DNA of 27,940 nt from a virus. The notes under the pieces are model-generated. The model searched no databases, had not been told where the DNA came from, and saw only the letters and a program-made list of their open reading frames with translations. Made by a program: the position numbers and the translations under genes. The stretch spans positions 1-27,940 of IMG/VR virus record IMGVR_UViG_3300047666_000477; one strand, written 5' to 3'. Shown here in pieces: positions 1 to 6,352 of this stretch. The stretch's first letter is position 1. Each line of letters starts with the position of its first letter.

Positions 1-170
1 GTGCCAAGGTCTGACACGTCAATGTTTGCGTGTGTCACACCAAAAGACGGCAACATTTGCGTGCCTTTAAGCTGCACAAAGGTCAATGCTTCCATGCCCG
101 CCTTGTTGTTTGTGGCGGGTGCGCCTGGAACGCCGTAGAGCGTAAGGCCGATTTGATTGTTTGTCGTCAT
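1..170 (-). CDS. Major tail tube protein, N-terminal part (cut by window edge)
   Basis: Only the first 56 codons are present; the gene runs off the left end. It begins MTTNNQIGLTLYGV and includes a segment with TFVQLKGTQ, which resembles the N-terminus of siphoviral tail tube subunits, the protein that polymerises into the tail shaft. An AAAGGA ribosome site lies 8 to 13 bases before the ATG. Position supports the call: it follows, in order, coat, adaptor, head closure, gp10-like neck protein and tail terminator, which is where siphophages place the tail tube gene. The family call is by position and general resemblance; the truncated sequence alone is not decisive. Confidence 0.6.
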   Translation of the reverse strand, partial: MTTNNQIGLTLYGVPGAPATNNKAGMEALTFVQLKGTQMLPSFGVTHANIDVSDLG

Positions 171-197
171 TTGCTTGGTATCCTTTCAAGCGATTTG

Positions 198-229
198 GAC
201 CCCTCTTGGGGGTTGTCATTTGAGGGGTC
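198..229 (-). terminator. Hairpin between small tail ORF and tail tube gene
   Basis: GACCCCTC (198-205) and GAGGGGTC (222-229) are perfect 8-base inverted repeats with a 16-base loop. A second short hairpin (CCCG/CGGG, 251-262) lies just after the stop of the preceding gene. Neither has a T-run on the minus strand, so this is more likely an mRNA-stabilising or processing structure ahead of the highly expressed tail tube gene than a true terminator. Confidence 0.3.
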
Positions 230-270
230 GCCGCTCTGCCGTTATTGGCACCCGCGTGCGGGGGGTATTT

Positions 271-441
271 CTAAACCTTGTACCAGCCGATTGCGGCCCA
301 AGCGTCAAAGTCTGATGCCAAGGGGTTCGCAAACGCGCCCGCCTTGTTTGTCAGAAAGACCAGCTTTGGTGCCTCTGGTTCTGGTGACAGGTCCGTCATC
401 TTTTCGTCGATGCGGGTTGGATAGGTTTGTTTCTTGCTCAT
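271..441 (-). CDS. Hypothetical 56-aa protein between tail terminator and tail tube
   Basis: This small ORF starts MSKKQTYPTRIDEKM. The start at 441 is preferred over an upstream in-frame ATG because it forms an ATGA overlap with the stop of the tail terminator gene and has GGAG 8 bases upstream. The product is short, with a proline/glutamate stretch (SPEPEAP) and an aromatic C-terminus (DAWAAIGWYKV). I do not recognise a family. Tight coupling to the neck and tail genes suggests a virion or assembly role, which is inference from position only. Confidence 0.65.
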   Translation of the reverse strand: MSKKQTYPTRIDEKMTDLSPEPEAPKLVFLTNKAGAFANPLASDFDAWAAIGWYKV

Positions 442-845
442 GTTATGCTCCGATAACTGATGTAGATTGGTGTTTCCCATCGCTGGCCTTCTTGCCGTCC
501 GTTGCGAATGGTTGAGCCTGCGATTGTGACCACGGTGCCGTTGGCGGTGAATCGTTGGGCGCGCAGGAAATAGGCACCAATTGCGCCCGCCTGCTTGCGG
601 GTCACTACGTCGTAAACGTCCAACGGCGAAACCAGCGTCACAATCAAAAAGCCTTGGCGTGTGTAAACTTGATCGGACAGGCCCAAAGGCACGTCGTCGT
701 TGCGTAGGTACTGAATAGTGATGTGTTCGCCCGCGGGCTTGTCTCCGCCCTTACGTGGCCAGATTGCCGTGTAGCCAAGCGCCGCAATCATGACCTCGGC
801 TTGTGTGTTCAGTGCTTGCGTGATGTCGCTGTCAACGTCGCTCAT
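438..845 (-). CDS. Tail terminator protein (DUF4128-like)
   Basis: 135 residues, starting MSDVDSDITQALNTQAEVMI. Size, the N-terminal amphipathic helix followed by an alternating beta pattern (EHITIQYL, QGFLIVTLVSP) and a C-terminal beta strand (TPIYISYRSI) fit the small alpha/beta tail-terminator fold (lambda gpU-like; the DUF4128 group). Such proteins form a hexameric ring that stops tail tube growth and joins tail to head. It overlaps its upstream neighbour by ATGA (842-845) and sits directly after the gp10-like gene, the usual place for a tail terminator. The family assignment is from pattern and synteny, not from an alignment. Confidence 0.65.
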   Translation of the reverse strand: MSDVDSDITQALNTQAEVMIAALGYTAIWPRKGGDKPAGEHITIQYLRNDDVPLGLSDQVYTRQGFLIVTLVSPLDVYDVVTRKQAGAIGAYFLRAQRFTANGTVVTIAGSTIRNGRQEGQRWETPIYISYRSIT

Positions 846-1285
846 TGCATACTTACCTCTAGGCCGATTTGCTTAACTATTGCGGCAAACTCCTGAACCG
901 TTAAGGCAACCATTCCGGCAGGGGCTTGCCGTGAAAATCCGCCGACTGTTTTTGGTCCGTCTGGATATCCGCCTTCTTCTAGCTTGCGAATGTAAGGCAG
1001 ATTGTTTGCCATATAGATCGTGTCGCCTGCGTTGGCACTTGCAAGAACTGCCCTTGCTTTAGCCAAGGTTGCAGCACCAGTCCTGTCTGTTGTGTCAATC
1101 GTCCCTGTTGCTGGTGATCCAGTTGAGGTTTGCCAATTCGCCCGCGCCCCGCCTTTATCTACAGGCGTTTTGTCAATGATGTTTTTGAACATTCGGAAAA
1201 CTACTTTGCGCGGCACCTCGTCCAGTTTGCGCTCTGTCTTAACTTGGAAGGCCCTTAGCTGGTCCTCAAAACTGCCCCTAGCCAC
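842..1285 (-). CDS. HK97 gp10-like neck / tail completion protein
   Basis: 147 residues. The N-terminal half is a charged helix with VVFRMFKNIIDKTPVDKGGARANW, which in the gp10/lambda gpZ family is the 'TPVdTGrLraSW' type segment. A mid-protein NNLPYIRKLEEGGYP matches the 'N..pYa..lE.Gt' element of the same family, followed by SRQAPAGMVALT, the usual 'qaP.gmv' tail. These proteins connect head completion ring and tail. ATGA overlap with the tail terminator and an 8-base overlap with the preceding gene indicate translational coupling in the late operon. This is one of the clearer neck assignments here. Confidence 0.8.
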   Translation of the reverse strand: MARGSFEDQLRAFQVKTERKLDEVPRKVVFRMFKNIIDKTPVDKGGARANWQTSTGSPATGTIDTTDRTGAATLAKARAVLASANAGDTIYMANNLPYIRKLEEGGYPDGPKTVGGFSRQAPAGMVALTVQEFAAIVKQIGLEVSMQ

Positions 1286-1658
1286 GGCACACCAGATCGT
1301 TAAGCGCAGTCACGCCGCCAGGTGCAACGCGGCCAAGCATGGCAATCGTTAGCGTGCCACGGTCGCAGATAATCAGATCGTCAAGCGCTATTTCAATTGA
1401 TGTGGGTTCCACAATAACCTGATAGTCGCCTGCTTGGATGTTAGTGCCGTCAATCCTGCGCTCTGCAATCTCAAACACAGCCATGCGAACAGATACCGGA
1501 TTAGGCGCGGTCCCGATTGTGCCGCCCGTTGGATCGGATGGACCGCCGCCGCTTGCCATTGGTGCGGGCTGTTGAATGGTGCCGGTCTGGATGATGTCGG
1601 GCTGCTTTGCGGCCAACTTATCAAAGGCTTTTGTGACACGGCTGCGAACGGTAGCCAT
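1278..1658 (-). CDS. Putative head closure / connector protein
   Basis: 126 residues, starting MATVRSRVTKAFDKLAAKQP. The first half has a low-complexity linker (about residues 28-52, rich in P, G, S, T); the second half is beta-rich (SVRMAVFEI, GDYQVIVEP, GTLTIAML). A small beta protein between the adaptor and gp10-like genes is expected to be the head-closure (stopper) subunit. I see no residue motif that proves this, so the call is mainly synteny. The start codon overlaps the previous stop by one base (TAATG). Confidence 0.55.
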   Translation of the reverse strand: MATVRSRVTKAFDKLAAKQPDIIQTGTIQQPAPMASGGGPSDPTGGTIGTAPNPVSVRMAVFEIAERRIDGTNIQAGDYQVIVEPTSIEIALDDLIICDRGTLTIAMLGRVAPGGVTALNDLVCRG

Positions 1659-2149
1659 TAGCCGCGCACCATGTTTGCCATGCCAACGCCGCCGCGAATG
1701 TAGCCGCGCAACAGTCCCTCAACCGCAACGATGCGCGGTGTAGATGTCGGCAGCGTTTCTTCATCAAGCGTAATAGGGCCAACTTTTAGCATGTCGCCCG
1801 TGCTGTGTGTTTCGATTGTTGCGAATGGCTCAAGCCCGCCTTGCAAGATGTAGGCAACCTCAAACTGCGCGTGAATGATATCAAGCGGGATTGTGTCGGG
1901 GTCAATCGGCCAATCGTCAACCAAGTCGTTGACAAGTCTAGGCCATGAAAGGGCTTGGTATTGGTACTGCTGCATTCCAATGAAGGAATACTTGCGGTCC
2001 AGATACGTCGCGCCCTTGCGCAGGTTGATTTCGTTTAGCGCGTCTGTAGCCGCAAGCGTCCAGCCCATGCCCAGCGCATACGCTGTATAAGCCGCAAGCG
2101 TGCCGTAGCTGTCTGAGGCCGTGCCGCCGATTGTGGTGTCTAATGCCAT
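1658..2149 (-). CDS. Head-tail adaptor, DnaT-like family
   Basis: 163 residues. N-terminus has GGTASDSYGTLAAYTAYA and then ALNEINLRKGATYLD and ALSWPRL, a pattern (variable N-terminus, helix with 'a.yld..y.f.G', 'l.wPR') seen in phage adaptor proteins annotated as 'putative DnaT-like ssDNA-binding protein' and in gp6-like connectors. The product is expected to bind the portal and start the neck. It is the first gene after the coat gene and is separated from it by a strong hairpin. AGAGGG upstream of the ATG serves as ribosome site. The DnaT name is historical; a replication role is not implied. Confidence 0.7.
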   Translation of the reverse strand: MALDTTIGGTASDSYGTLAAYTAYALGMGWTLAATDALNEINLRKGATYLDRKYSFIGMQQYQYQALSWPRLVNDLVDDWPIDPDTIPLDIIHAQFEVAYILQGGLEPFATIETHSTGDMLKVGPITLDEETLPTSTPRIVAVEGLLRGYIRGGVGMANMVRG

Positions 2150-2161
2150 TGTGCAAACCCT

Positions 2162-2211
2162 CTAAACTTAGTGAGGGGGCGAACCTAAGCCCGCCCCCCT
2201 GCTAAATTTAG
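2162..2211 (-). terminator. Large two-tier hairpin just after the coat gene
   Basis: Outer arms CTAAACTTAG (2162-2171) and CTAAATTTAG (2202-2211) pair at 9 of 10 positions, with the tenth a G-U wobble in the minus-strand RNA. Inner arms GGGGGCG (2175-2181) and CGCCCCC (2192-2198) pair perfectly around a 10-base loop. The coat stop codon lies inside the outer arm. There is no long U-run on the leftward RNA, so it may work as a leaky terminator or as a 3' stabiliser that lifts coat output above that of the neck genes. Confidence 0.55.
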
Positions 2212-3365
2212 CCGAGCAATGTAGCAACGAAATCAGGCTTCCAAACTTTGGCCTGATAATATGTCGAAACGTCAATCATGTTTTTGCCGTAGCCCTGATA
2301 AACCGACACGCGATAAGACAGGCCAGACAGCGGGTCTTGAATGACCTGCGTGAACGTGGCCGCGTCACCGAAAGGAGGCTCTTGTGGCGCACGAGAAACA
2401 AGCTCAACCGCTTGGCGGTGAAATACCGAGTTGCCGGTGTAGGTAGCCCCAACAGTGATTGCGTTATTGTCAGGGATTGCAACGCGCAGACCAGGCCCAG
2501 CGATAGTAATCGTGCCGGAAGTGCCGACAAGGCCAGTTTCGACAACGTACTTATTTACGGTGTCAGCCGCAAATGTGATAACGTCGCCAGCTTTGAATCC
2601 GGTTGCGCCCGCTGTTGCGGTATCGAAAACAATCGCAGTCGCGCCGACAGCCAAGGCACCATTGACAAGCGAACTGACCGCCGTGCCTTTAACATGGCTT
2701 TGAACTTCCGCACTTTCGCGCATAGCAACGCCTTGCAAGTCAAGCAATACGCCTTGACGAAGCAGGCTATCGCCGCCCGCTTCGTTAGCTTTTTGCAACT
2801 GTGCAAGATTGCGCAGTTTTGTGCTTGCGAGGGTGTTCATAACCATTGAAATCTGGCCGTCGGTTGGAGTGCCGTTATCCACAAGGATTTGGCGCGCTTC
2901 AGCAACGGTGTCGAAATTGGAGCCGAATGGCGTGGTACCAGCGGCACCAGTAGCGCGCGATGCGCCTTGATATACGACCGTTGCCACGTGTGCTTCAATG
3001 GCGTTTGTCACAGTACGCATGGCCTGAGTGATCTGGTCGCCATAAATCGACTGGAACCCGACGCCATTATCAAGGCTCCGGACTTCCTCGCCGTTGTAGT
3101 GCATCTTGACGTTTGCAACCTGACTGATTGTCATGGTCTTATTGTCAACGACCTGATCGTCACCTTCTGGAATGGTCATGGAAGGGTTGTAGGCTGTGTT
3201 CAGTGTAGGTTGGCGCGTATAGGCGGCCCGAACCGTATCGCCAAACGCAGCAACTTCCGAGCCACGGTTGATGGTTACTGCGGGGATGAATCCGACCAAT
3301 TCACGCGCGACAATATCTGCCGCGACGTAGATGTCTGATACAAGGTCTGTGAAGGTATTAGCCAT
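2208..3365 (-). CDS. Major capsid protein, P22 coat-like family
   Basis: 385 residues. The N-terminus (MANTFTDLVSDIYVAADIVA, then RELVGFIPAVTIN) and the following NMTISQ/VKMHYN region resemble the P22 gp5 coat family of HK97-fold proteins. Residues about 225-310 form a beta-rich insertion (GATAIVFDTATAG, FKAGDVITFA, GTSGTITIAGPG) that corresponds to the insertion domain seen in P22-type coats. The C-terminus (YRVSVYQGYGKNMI, YYQAKVWKPDF) closes the HK97 fold. Length is a little below P22 coat (430). It follows a separate scaffold gene, as expected for this family, and is preceded by an AAAGAAA ribosome site. Confidence 0.85.
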   Translation of the reverse strand: MANTFTDLVSDIYVAADIVARELVGFIPAVTINRGSEVAAFGDTVRAAYTRQPTLNTAYNPSMTIPEGDDQVVDNKTMTISQVANVKMHYNGEEVRSLDNGVGFQSIYGDQITQAMRTVTNAIEAHVATVVYQGASRATGAAGTTPFGSNFDTVAEARQILVDNGTPTDGQISMVMNTLASTKLRNLAQLQKANEAGGDSLLRQGVLLDLQGVAMRESAEVQSHVKGTAVSSLVNGALAVGATAIVFDTATAGATGFKAGDVITFAADTVNKYVVETGLVGTSGTITIAGPGLRVAIPDNNAITVGATYTGNSVFHRQAVELVSRAPQEPPFGDAATFTQVIQDPLSGLSYRVSVYQGYGKNMIDVSTYYQAKVWKPDFVATLLG

Positions 3366-3391
3366 TGTGTTTCTTTCTTTTTACTGCGGTA

Positions 3392-4096
3392 TCACTCGGT
3401 GATTTTGCCGCCTGATTTTGCGAAATCACGACGCTCAATGTGATCCAATGAATCCCAATTTGCTTTCGTGATGGTTTTCTTGTCAGGCGTCCCGCCCTGT
3501 GATCCGGCTGGCTTCCCGCCGCCGCCCTTGCCTGCATCCCGAACCGCGTACGATTTAGATGTGGCAAGTTCCTTCGCCAGATCGGCTAAGGTCGCACCGT
3601 GGTCGGAACCTGATCCAATCATCGGCTTTCCGTCGGACGTCATCACTTGCGCGGTGCCGTCTTCTGTAAACTTGAGACGGCCCATCGCGCTTGATGCAAT
3701 GTCGTCAATTGATTCTGAGATAAAGCCAGCTTTCGCCAACTCTGCCTTGAGGTCGCTAGATGCGCCGCGCTGCATCATCTTTGAAATGCGGTCGTTAGCG
3801 CCGGTTAACTTGCCCTCGTAGTCTGTTTTCATCGCGTCCAGTTTGGCCTGCGCGTCGTCCGCGCCCTTGCCTGTACCCTTGGCCTTTTCGGCTAGGTCGG
3901 CAAACTTGGCGTCAATATCTTCCGGCGATCCATATTTGCTATAGGCCGCTGCGTTGCCGCGTTCTTTCGATAGGGCGGTTTTAAGCCCCGCCACGTCCTC
4001 TGGCGCAGCAAGTGCGCCAAGGTCCAATGAACCCTCTGATACGTGGCCCTGTAGCCATTCTGGGAGGGTGGTTGCGTCGGTTACTTCGATTTTCAT
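3392..4096 (-). CDS. Capsid scaffolding protein
   Basis: 234 residues, highly charged and predicted mostly helical. The N-terminal part (DLGALAAPEDVAGLKTALS, then KERGNAAAYSKYG) and the central coiled-coil region (LAEKAKGTGKGADDAQAKLD, MKTDYEGKLTGANDRISKMM) are typical of phage scaffolds. A flexible glycine-rich stretch (GKGGGGKPAGSQGG) precedes a basic C-terminus (HIERRDFAKSGGKI), the usual coat-binding end. It lies immediately upstream of the coat gene. GGCGGGAAG precedes the ATG and overlaps a hairpin. No protease motif is seen, so capsid maturation probably does not involve a fused protease. Confidence 0.8.
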   Translation of the reverse strand: MKIEVTDATTLPEWLQGHVSEGSLDLGALAAPEDVAGLKTALSKERGNAAAYSKYGSPEDIDAKFADLAEKAKGTGKGADDAQAKLDAMKTDYEGKLTGANDRISKMMQRGASSDLKAELAKAGFISESIDDIASSAMGRLKFTEDGTAQVMTSDGKPMIGSGSDHGATLADLAKELATSKSYAVRDAGKGGGGKPAGSQGGTPDKKTITKANWDSLDHIERRDFAKSGGKITE

Positions 4097-4118
4097 AGTT
4101 CAGCTTCCCGCCGTTAAG

Positions 4119-4162
4119 GCGCTGGCATCCCGCCAACGCAAAAAGCCCCGCAGATGCAGGGT
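4119..4162 (-). terminator. Rho-independent terminator plus second hairpin upstream of scaffold
   Basis: On the leftward strand a stem CCCUGC/GCGGGG (4147-4162, loop AUCU, one G-U pair) is followed directly by a run of six T (4140-4145 on the complement), a classic intrinsic terminator. Immediately after it a second hairpin, GCGCTGGC/GCCAACGC (4119-4139, one mismatch), precedes the scaffold ribosome site. Placed between a small gene and the scaffold, it probably lowers readthrough from portal-side transcripts or sets the portal-to-coat ratio. Confidence 0.65.
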
Positions 4163-4188
4163 TGTTTGGTTCGATTGTTGTTCGTGTG

Positions 4189-4413
4189 TTAGGGCTTAGT
4201 GATGCCGCCGCGTAGCAAAACAGGCGGACCTTTTTTTAACTCAGTCCAAATCATATCGCTATATGCTGGCACATCGTCAGCTATTACCGTTTTAACTTTT
4301 GGAAACGTATCGCGAACAAGCACGCCAAAAATCCAGTGCCGCACATAGCGCGTTTCAGTGCCGTTGCGGTGGGTTGTTTTGCTCTCATAGCAGAAGTGAG
4401 GTTGCCAGTTCAT
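4189..4413 (-). CDS. Hypothetical 74-aa protein
   Basis: Starts MNWQPHFCYESKTTHRNGTE. A strong GGGAGG lies 7 bases before the ATG. The sequence is rich in aromatic and basic residues with a beta-like middle (RYVRHWIFGVLVRDTFPKV). No family recognised. It is the last gene before the terminator that precedes the scaffold gene and is convergent-side neighbour to the rightward cargo gene, with which it is divergent. It could be part of the same insertion as that cargo gene, which is only an inference. Confidence 0.6.
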   Translation of the reverse strand: MNWQPHFCYESKTTHRNGTETRYVRHWIFGVLVRDTFPKVKTVIADDVPAYSDMIWTELKKGPPVLLRGGITKP

Positions 4414-4515
4414 TGCATAGCCTCCCGCAAGTCACAGTTATTCAAGCACAGAAATACACCACTTTCACGCGGGGTGCAAGGGGTTTGATTGTTTCGGATC
4501 ATTGCGAATTATAGA

Positions 4516-4545
4516 TTGCGGATTAGTTGGAAGTATGTGTATAAG
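4516..4545 (+). promoter_or_regulatory. Candidate promoter for the rightward cargo gene
   Basis: TTGCGG (4516-4521), an 18-base spacer and TATAAG (4540-4545) lie 31 bases ahead of the ATG at 4577 on the plus strand. A rightward gene inside a leftward operon needs its own promoter, which is the main reason for proposing this one. Alternative weaker pairs exist just upstream (TTGATT at 4485). Confidence 0.4.
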
Positions 4546-4576
4546 GGGCAACGGAACCGCAGCAAGGGATAATACC

Positions 4577-4858
4577 ATGGCAATTTGGATTTTACGTCCA
4601 GTGAAGAATCTTAAAAACAACCCTTGGGAGCCTTGGTTTGATAAATCTTTTGGGTTTGTCGTTCGTGCGGACTCTGAGGCTCATGCGCGCTCTCTTGCTC
4701 ATAAAAATGCAGGCAATGAAAATGGGCACGGGAATTGGGGCGGTCACGTTAATGGCTTTACAAAAAAGCCTTGGATTGATCCGCAATACAGCACATGTAA
4801 GCTGCTTATGCAGGAAGGCAGAAATGGCATTGTTATGAAGGATTTTGCCTCGGCTTAA
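4577..4858 (+). CDS. Cargo gene of unknown function, opposite to late operon
   Basis: 93 residues from MAIWILRPVKNLKNNPWEPW. The start at 4577 is chosen over an upstream in-frame ATG at 4502 because AAGGGA lies 8 bases before it and the conserved-looking part begins there. The pattern 'ILRP...NPWEPW.DK.FGFVVRA.SE..AR..A' followed by W(I)DP.YS(T)C and a C-terminal G.V.KDFASA looks like a small family of unknown function found in bacteria and phages, which I recall only by pattern. It is the only rightward gene between 1 and 27 kb. Convergent with the Mu F-like gene (2 bases apart). The arrangement is that of a moron: a self-contained cargo gene with its own promoter. Confidence 0.75.
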   Translation: MAIWILRPVKNLKNNPWEPWFDKSFGFVVRADSEAHARSLAHKNAGNENGHGNWGGHVNGFTKKPWIDPQYSTCKLLMQEGRNGIVMKDFASA

Positions 4859-4860
4859 CC

Positions 4861-5943
4861 CTACACCCGCGCGCGCAATTCCTCAAGCGATAGCGGACGC
4901 CCGTTTGCATCCATCAGGTCGCGGAACGAAATATCACCGTCGCGCCATAGCTTTGCACGGCCAACGCCAAGGTTCTCGTTCTGCTCCTTGACCGTGCGCC
5001 GTGATAGCCAGCCCTCGAATGTGGTGTCCTGCGGAATTTGACCGTCAAGGCTTGCGCGTGTAGATGCTGGCACCTCGTCAATGTCTAGGCCAAGCTCCCT
5101 AAACGATTTCAGAACTGGCGTGGATGTTGACCGGCAACCCCAATGCAGATTGCCAGGCCCGCCAAGCCAAGGCAATGAATGGCCGATAGGTTCATGCGCG
5201 CCAACTGTATATGTTAGCCCGTCGCGCCCCGAACACTCAACCGTTGTGCGCAGGTCAATCGTGCTGACCCATTGCTCGGCTTTGATAATGTCGTCGTTCT
5301 CATTGTAGACCGCTTGCCGCGATGCCTGAGAAACGGCCTGCGTTGCCGATCTAACAAGGCTGTCTGCGTGCGCGCGCGTGATGTCCATGAAGCCCTTGAC
5401 AGCTTCGCCGCCCTGCCGTCCGCCCCGAATGCGCCGGATTAGCTGCCCGTTTGTCTCGCCCTGAGCAATGCCAAGCCGCATGTTGTCTTGGAACCGCTGT
5501 AGCGTATCGCCGCCCTGCCGTGATATCCAATCGGATACGGGTGCGCCCTGCACTAACAGATCGCCCGTGATGGCCACTAGCTGCCCGCGTGTTAGCTCTG
5601 TGGTGATAAGCTGAACGCCCGCGCCTTGGTTGATTGCCGATACCGCAAACCGCGCTTCCATGTCCGCAATCTCGCGCAGTTCGTTCGCAAGGCGTTTGCC
5701 CTCTGTGCGATATGCCGCGGTGATTGTTTCCTTAACCTGCTTGAGTAGCTTTTCCAGCCGCGCCTGTCGCCTTGAGATACTGCCGATCCCCGTCGGATCA
5801 ATCCGCGCAAGCTGCGCCACGATATCGCCTTGCAACTCATTGAGGAACCGCGACACGTCACGCGCTTGCCCCGCCGCAAGCCTTTGCAGGTCAAGCGCGC
5901 GGGTTGTCATGCGGTCAAGGATTTTATCGTTGGCGTTTGTCAT
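4861..5943 (-). CDS. Phage head morphogenesis protein, Mu gpF-like
   Basis: 360 residues. The N-terminal 200 residues are helical and charged; the Mu F-like domain lies about 185-285, with the diagnostic series ITRAHADSLVRSATQAVS, then QWVSTIDLRTTVECSGRDG and, after a PWLGGPGNLHWGCRS segment, TSTPVL. The HWGCRS and 'R T..EC..RDG' elements are the hallmarks of this family, which is a minor capsid protein acting on portal or head assembly, sometimes ejected with DNA. It overlaps the upstream membrane-protein gene by ATGA and lies between portal and scaffold, the normal place. Confidence 0.88.
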   Translation of the reverse strand: MTNANDKILDRMTTRALDLQRLAAGQARDVSRFLNELQGDIVAQLARIDPTGIGSISRRQARLEKLLKQVKETITAAYRTEGKRLANELREIADMEARFAVSAINQGAGVQLITTELTRGQLVAITGDLLVQGAPVSDWISRQGGDTLQRFQDNMRLGIAQGETNGQLIRRIRGGRQGGEAVKGFMDITRAHADSLVRSATQAVSQASRQAVYNENDDIIKAEQWVSTIDLRTTVECSGRDGLTYTVGAHEPIGHSLPWLGGPGNLHWGCRSTSTPVLKSFRELGLDIDEVPASTRASLDGQIPQDTTFEGWLSRRTVKEQNENLGVGRAKLWRDGDISFRDLMDANGRPLSLEELRARV

Positions 5944-6323
5944 TGGTTGGGCTTTATGCGGCGTATGTTGCAGATTTCTGAAATGTAAGTTGCTGTTAAT
6001 ACCAAACCAGCAACAGAAAACAAAAGGAACATTGCGCCCATTGCCGGATACTCAACAATGACCCCAAGTGCGACAAGGCTAGGGGTGGCAAACATTGCCG
6101 CTCCAATTGCGCGCAGAAATACATAAGACAGCAGCTTGGGAAATGTTACACCGTGCCAGTAGGATTTACGTTCGCCCATTTTAACAACGTATGCGATACC
6201 GTCTGGCACTAAGTTGCTTTGGTTGATATCTTGCGATGTCGGCGCGGGCAAACGAAAGCCCGTTAGCTTTTCAAACCAAGATTTTTGAGCAAAACGCGCA
6301 TTTTCAACATATTGTAGCTTCAT
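5940..6323 (-). CDS. Small membrane protein between portal and Mu F-like genes
   Basis: 127 residues. Two hydrophobic segments are visible: about 66-92 (LLSYVFLRAIGAAMFATPSL, VALGVIV) and 95-115 (AMGAMFLLFSVAGLVLTATY). The N-terminal 60 residues are soluble and basic. No family recognised and no holin-like or spanin-like feature beyond the two helices. AAGGAAG precedes the ATG, and the stop overlaps the Mu F-like start (ATGA). A two-helix membrane protein in the middle of a head module is unusual; superinfection exclusion or a holin-like role are possibilities that the sequence does not decide. Confidence 0.7.
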   Translation of the reverse strand: MKLQYVENARFAQKSWFEKLTGFRLPAPTSQDINQSNLVPDGIAYVVKMGERKSYWHGVTFPKLLSYVFLRAIGAAMFATPSLVALGVIVEYPAMGAMFLLFSVAGLVLTATYISEICNIRRIKPNQ

Positions 6324-6352
6324 GGTTCATTCTTCCTTGTTAAGCGTTAACC

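Noticed and set aside
1020-1352. 110-codon rightward ORF
   Set aside because: Antisense of the gp10-like gene; no own ribosome site or family pattern.
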